Part shown: positions 61,207 through 64,000 of the stretch, one piece after another
How positions within the stretch are numbered: the stretch's first letter is position 1
Layout: each line of letters begins with the position of its first letter
Assembly (NCBI GenBank): GCA_964368455.1
Contig: CAYJAZ010000006.1
Span: 62,001 to 126,000, forward strand
Length of the DNA stretch: 64,000 nucleotides
Source of the DNA: CAYJAZ01 sp964368455
GTDB lineage: Bacteria; Desulfobacterota; Desulfovibrionia; Desulfovibrionales; Desulfovibrionaceae
Direction: 5' to 3'
The notes under the pieces: generated by a model
Seen by the model: only the letters and a program-made list of their open reading frames with translations
The model's database searches: none
What the model was told of the DNA's origin: nothing
Position numbers and translations under genes: made by a program

Positions 61207-62217
61207 ATGAAAGCATTAGTTTACACCGCACCGCATGAAATGACTTATCAAGATTATCAAGATCCAACAATTCAAGACGGACATGTTATCATCAAGATTC
61301 ATGCTGTTGGTATTTGTGGATCTGATATGCACGCTTTTCACGGTCACGATCCAAGAAGGCTACCAGGCTTAGTGCTTGGACACGAACTTGCAGGTGAAAT
61401 TGTTGAATCAGCATCACCATTATATAAAAATGGAGATAGAGTTACAATAAATCCTTTAATCACTTGTGGTTATTGCAAATATTGCCTCGAAGGTCGCGAT
61501 AATATTTGTTCTAATAGAACAATGGTTGGTATGTTGAAAACTCAAGGTGCTTACGCTCAATTTATTAGCGTTCCTGCAAAATGTTGTATTCCAATTGGCG
61601 ACAAACTTTCTTATAAAGAAGCTGCAATCACAGAGCCAGCTGCAAATGCAATCCATGGTTTAGGTTTAATCATGAAAGGCATACACAGACCATTGCCTGA
61701 AGCAAAAAGCCTTATCATTGGTGGTGGTGCAATAGGTATGTTATTTGCTATACTTATGCGTTCTTATGGCTGTAGAGATATAACATTAGCTGAAACAAAT
61801 CCACTTCGTCGTGCTACATTAGAAAAATATTTGGATTGTAATTTTGTTAATCCATTAACAGATACTATTGAAGAAAATTCTTTTGATTTTGCTCTTGACG
61901 CTGTTGGTTTAGCTGCAACAAGAAATCTTGCTCTTGCTTCACTTGCACCAGGTTCAACCTTTATGCATCTTGGCTTACAAGATTGGTCATCAGAAATAGA
62001 TATGCGTAAGATTACTTTGGCAGAACTTAGAGTTTTAGGCCATTATTGCTATACTCAAGCAGATCTTCACGCAACTGTAAAAGCTCTTAATGCTAATGTA
62101 TTTGGAGATCTTGCGTGGGTTGAAGAAATGTCTATGCAAGCTGGCCCACAAGCCTTTAATGATTTGAGTGATGGAAAAATTGCAAGTCCTAAAATTATTT
62201 TAAGACCTTGGGATTAA
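61207..62217 (+). CDS. Zinc-dependent alcohol/polyol dehydrogenase
   Basis: 336-residue MDR enzyme. Catalytic Zn ligands C37 (ICGSDMH), H59 and E60 (LGHE); structural Zn Cys quartet C87, C90, C93, C101; NAD-binding LIIGGGAIGMLFA. The form is that of sorbitol/idonate/galactitol-phosphate dehydrogenases. With the SDR it may interconvert a 5-keto and hydroxy acid, as IdnD and IdnO do, but this is inference. GAGG site. Confidence 0.88.
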   Translation: MKALVYTAPHEMTYQDYQDPTIQDGHVIIKIHAVGICGSDMHAFHGHDPRRLPGLVLGHELAGEIVESASPLYKNGDRVTINPLITCGYCKYCLEGRDNICSNRTMVGMLKTQGAYAQFISVPAKCCIPIGDKLSYKEAAITEPAANAIHGLGLIMKGIHRPLPEAKSLIIGGGAIGMLFAILMRSYGCRDITLAETNPLRRATLEKYLDCNFVNPLTDTIEENSFDFALDAVGLAATRNLALASLAPGSTFMHLGLQDWSSEIDMRKITLAELRVLGHYCYTQADLHATVKALNANVFGDLAWVEEMSMQAGPQAFNDLSDGKIASPKIILRPWD

Positions 62218-62289
62218 TATTAAGTATATTCTATGCTTATGAATTTATAAACTGCTAATAGCAGAGAGAAAATTTCTGGAGGAAATTTT

Positions 62290-63294
62290 ATGAGTTTGAA
62301 GAAAATTTGGCTTTATAGTGTTGCCGCAACTGTGTTTTTGACTGTTCCAAGTCTTGCAATGGCTGAAATTCAAAAGATGACTTTAAGATTTGCAACTGCA
62401 AATCCAATTGGTAGCCATCACGTTGAAACTTTGGAAAAATTCAAAGAAATCCTTGAAAAAGAATCAAATGGCAATATTAAAGTCGATACTTTTTATGGCG
62501 GTTCTTTAGGTGATGAACAAGCAAACGTAAAACAATTACGTAATACTGAAATTCACGCTGCTGTTTTAGCTGGTGGTAACCTTACTCCTTTTGCTCCTGC
62601 AGCAAATATATATTTTATGCCTTATCTTTTCCCAAAAAGTGAAGATGCAAAAACACTTCTTGGCAATAAAGAATTTAACTCTGTCTTAGCAGACACAGTT
62701 GCAAAACAATCTGCTGCAAGACCTTTAGGTTGGGTTATTGGTGGATACAGAGTTATAACAAACTCAAAAAGACCAATTAAAACTATGGCTGATATGAAAG
62801 ATTTAAAAATCCGTGTTCCTGCTGTTGAAGTACAATTAGAAGCTTTCCGTTCATGGGGTGTTGAACCACATCCATTAGCATGGTCTGAAACTTTTAACGC
62901 ATTACAACAAGGCGTTGTTGATGGACAAGAAAATCCACACACAGTTAACCGCGATCAAAAATTCTGGGAAGTTCAAGAATTTATCACAAATAATAACTAT
63001 ATGTTATGGGTTGGACCTCTCTTAGTTTCTGAAAAATGGTACAGAAGATTAAATGCTGAAACAAAGGCATTAGTAAACAAAGCTGCTGACGAAGCTATTC
63101 GCCACGTATGGGCTTGGAATGATGTTGAAGAACAAAAAGCTCTTGATGCATGTTTAGCAAATGGCATGAAAATCAACGATTTAGATAATGAACAAGAATG
63201 GATCGATGCTGCTCGTGGTGTATGGCCGAAATTCTACGATAAAGTAGGTGGTAAAGAGCGTTTAGATCAAGCTCTTAAAATTATGGGACAATAA
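62290..63294 (+). CDS. dctP: TRAP transporter solute-binding protein DctP
   Basis: 334 residues with a signal peptide (about 1-25, ending LAMA) and the DctP fold: GSHHVETLEKFKEILEK, GGSLGDEQ, the ligand-binding region IRVPAVEVQLEAFRSWG with the conserved carboxylate-binding Arg, and NALQQGVVDGQENP. It binds the periplasmic substrate, probably an organic anion. GGAGG site. A strong hairpin separates it from dctQ, consistent with the high amounts needed of a binding protein. Confidence 0.94.
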   Translation: MSLKKIWLYSVAATVFLTVPSLAMAEIQKMTLRFATANPIGSHHVETLEKFKEILEKESNGNIKVDTFYGGSLGDEQANVKQLRNTEIHAAVLAGGNLTPFAPAANIYFMPYLFPKSEDAKTLLGNKEFNSVLADTVAKQSAARPLGWVIGGYRVITNSKRPIKTMADMKDLKIRVPAVEVQLEAFRSWGVEPHPLAWSETFNALQQGVVDGQENPHTVNRDQKFWEVQEFITNNNYMLWVGPLLVSEKWYRRLNAETKALVNKAADEAIRHVWAWNDVEEQKALDACLANGMKINDLDNEQEWIDAARGVWPKFYDKVGGKERLDQALKIMGQ

Positions 63295-63296
63295 TT

Positions 63297-63346
63297 AAAA
63301 TCATTGGCTAAGATGAAGAATTTCTTGTTAGCCAATGATTTTTATT
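63297..63346 (+). terminator. Terminator-like hairpin between dctP and dctQ
   Basis: Perfect 15-bp stem (63297-63311 with 63328-63342) and 16-nt loop, running into TTTTTATTTG. It begins 2 nt after the dctP stop. Likely a partial terminator or 3' stabiliser that raises dctP over dctQM. Confidence 0.75.
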
Positions 63347-63382
63347 TGTCAAATTATCTCACCTTTGAAATAAAGGATTTTT

Positions 63383-63895
63383 ATGAAATTATTAAAAAAT
63401 ATTTACGATAATTTTGAAGAGTATGCAGCTGTCTTATTCTTAGCAATAATGATTGTTTGCCTTATTATTCAGGTTATCGCAAGAGCCGTGTATGGCTCTT
63501 CTGTTGCATGGACAGAAGAACTGTCTAGGTTTACATTTATCTGGGCTGTGTATATTGGTATGGCTTTAGCTACAAAACGTGGCTCACAAGTTCGCATCAC
63601 AGCACAATTTTTACGTTTTTCAACCAATGGCCGCTTGTTTTTTAGAATTTTAGGCGATATTATCTGGATTGCTGGTTCGCTTTATGTAGCTTTTGAAGGT
63701 ATTAAAGTTATTGAAGAAAATCTGATGTTTCCTGAAAATTCTCCTACTATGCCATTTATTGTAAAAGCATGGGTAGAAGCTATTATTCCATTTACATTTA
63801 TAATAATGCCTTTAAGAATTTTAGAAATTTATTATGTAAATATCAAAAAAGGCACTTTAGCTAGTTTAGTAAACTATGAAGATGAGGTGGCATAA
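63383..63895 (+). CDS. dctQ: TRAP transporter small membrane subunit DctQ
   Basis: 170 residues, four helices (about 15-37, 50-66, 88-106, 128-148), with the DctQ hallmark VAWTEELSRFTFIWAVYIG. It pairs with the large subunit DctM. AAAGGA site. Its stop shares a base with the dctM start. Confidence 0.92.
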   Translation: MKLLKNIYDNFEEYAAVLFLAIMIVCLIIQVIARAVYGSSVAWTEELSRFTFIWAVYIGMALATKRGSQVRITAQFLRFSTNGRLFFRILGDIIWIAGSLYVAFEGIKVIEENLMFPENSPTMPFIVKAWVEAIIPFTFIIMPLRILEIYYVNIKKGTLASLVNYEDEVA

Positions 63896-64000
63896 TGAGT
63901 CCTTTTGTTATTACCTTCGCAGCATTAGTTATATTACTCTTGCTTGGTGTGCCAATCTTTATGGCTTTGATTGTATCATCAGTTATAACCTTAATTTTTG
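63895..64000 (+). CDS. dctM: TRAP transporter large membrane subunit DctM (partial)
   Basis: The first 35 residues (MSPFVITFAALVILLLLGVP and on) match the N-terminal helix of DctM, the ion-driven permease. The TAATG overlap with dctQ and the gene order make the call secure. The remainder is beyond the window. Confidence 0.88.
   Translation, partial: MSPFVITFAALVILLLLGVPIFMALIVSSVITLIF

Noticed and set aside
1..64000. tRNA genes, rRNA, CRISPR arrays, insertion sequences, prophage genes
   Set aside because: No cloverleaf-like GC-rich blocks, regularly spaced repeats, transposases, integrases or phage genes were seen in any gap or frame.

Overview
This is an AT-rich window (roughly one third G+C by eye) from an anaerobic, Gram-negative bacterium. 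Outer-membrane and TonB systems, LolA/LpxL-like proteins, CheZ, oxygen-sensitive radical-SAM enzymes (ThiH, a HutW/ChuW-type protein), an Fe-S serine dehydratase, a YeiH-type transporter, TRAP transport and many GGDEF proteins would suit a low-GC relative of the Desulfovibrionaceae or another gut proteobacterium. That placement is inference: no rRNA or other marker is in view. I see no insertion sequence, prophage, tRNA, rRNA or CRISPR array.

Layout. 1-8.0 kb, minus strand: a cut-off PAS/GAF/GGDEF protein, the ferrous-iron operon feoA-feoB-small Cys-rich membrane protein, and two more GGDEF sensors. 8.3-12.6 kb: thiamine genes thiE, thiS, thiF, thiG, thiH and a second divergent ThiE/TenI-like gene. 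12.6-29.7 kb: a large one-directional cluster of aryl-polyene (APE) type, with a FabG ketoreductase, three complete ketosynthases plus one chain-length-factor-like ketosynthase without the active Cys, two ACPs, two hotdog dehydratases, a thioesterase, an AMP ligase, two acyltransferases, a glycosyltransferase, a LolA-like protein, an MMPL exporter, two lipoproteins and a phytoene-desaturase-like FAD enzyme. thiE follows the last APE gene by only 10-20 bases. 29.9-39.3 kb: housekeeping and unassigned genes (cheZ, trkA, asnS, small membrane proteins, hisD, a methyltransferase, a YeiH-family transporter).

39.3-49.9 kb: a haem/iron locus. hutW (radical-SAM haem opening), a TonB-dependent receptor, an energy-coupling-factor (ECF) transporter of S, T and double-ATPase proteins, then hutX, a flavodoxin-like protein, exbB, exbD and tonB. 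The second half starts from a very good promoter whose -35 element lies inside a 12-bp-arm palindrome; both arms recur as a wider inverted repeat beyond tonB, where a small RNA may also be encoded. I consider this locus the most interesting system here: an ECF importer sits where haem loci usually carry a periplasmic-binding-protein ABC importer.

50.2-64 kb, mostly plus strand: a heterodimeric ABC exporter, a CHASE-GGDEF protein with a destroyed GGDEF motif, an aryl-sulfate sulfotransferase without a signal peptide, an orphan DmsC-like membrane anchor, L-serine dehydratase, and a catabolic operon of SDR dehydrogenase, zinc dehydrogenase and TRAP transporter dctPQM, with dctM cut by the window end.

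Several starts were moved from the longest open frame to internal ATG, GTG or TTG codons because a Shine-Dalgarno sequence decides them (feoA, tonB, trkA, the ECF S component, several APE genes). Intrinsic terminator-like hairpins occur after many units, and also inside apparent operons (APE lipoprotein/dehydratase, receptor/ECF, feoB/small protein, dctP/dctQ), where they probably set expression ratios.
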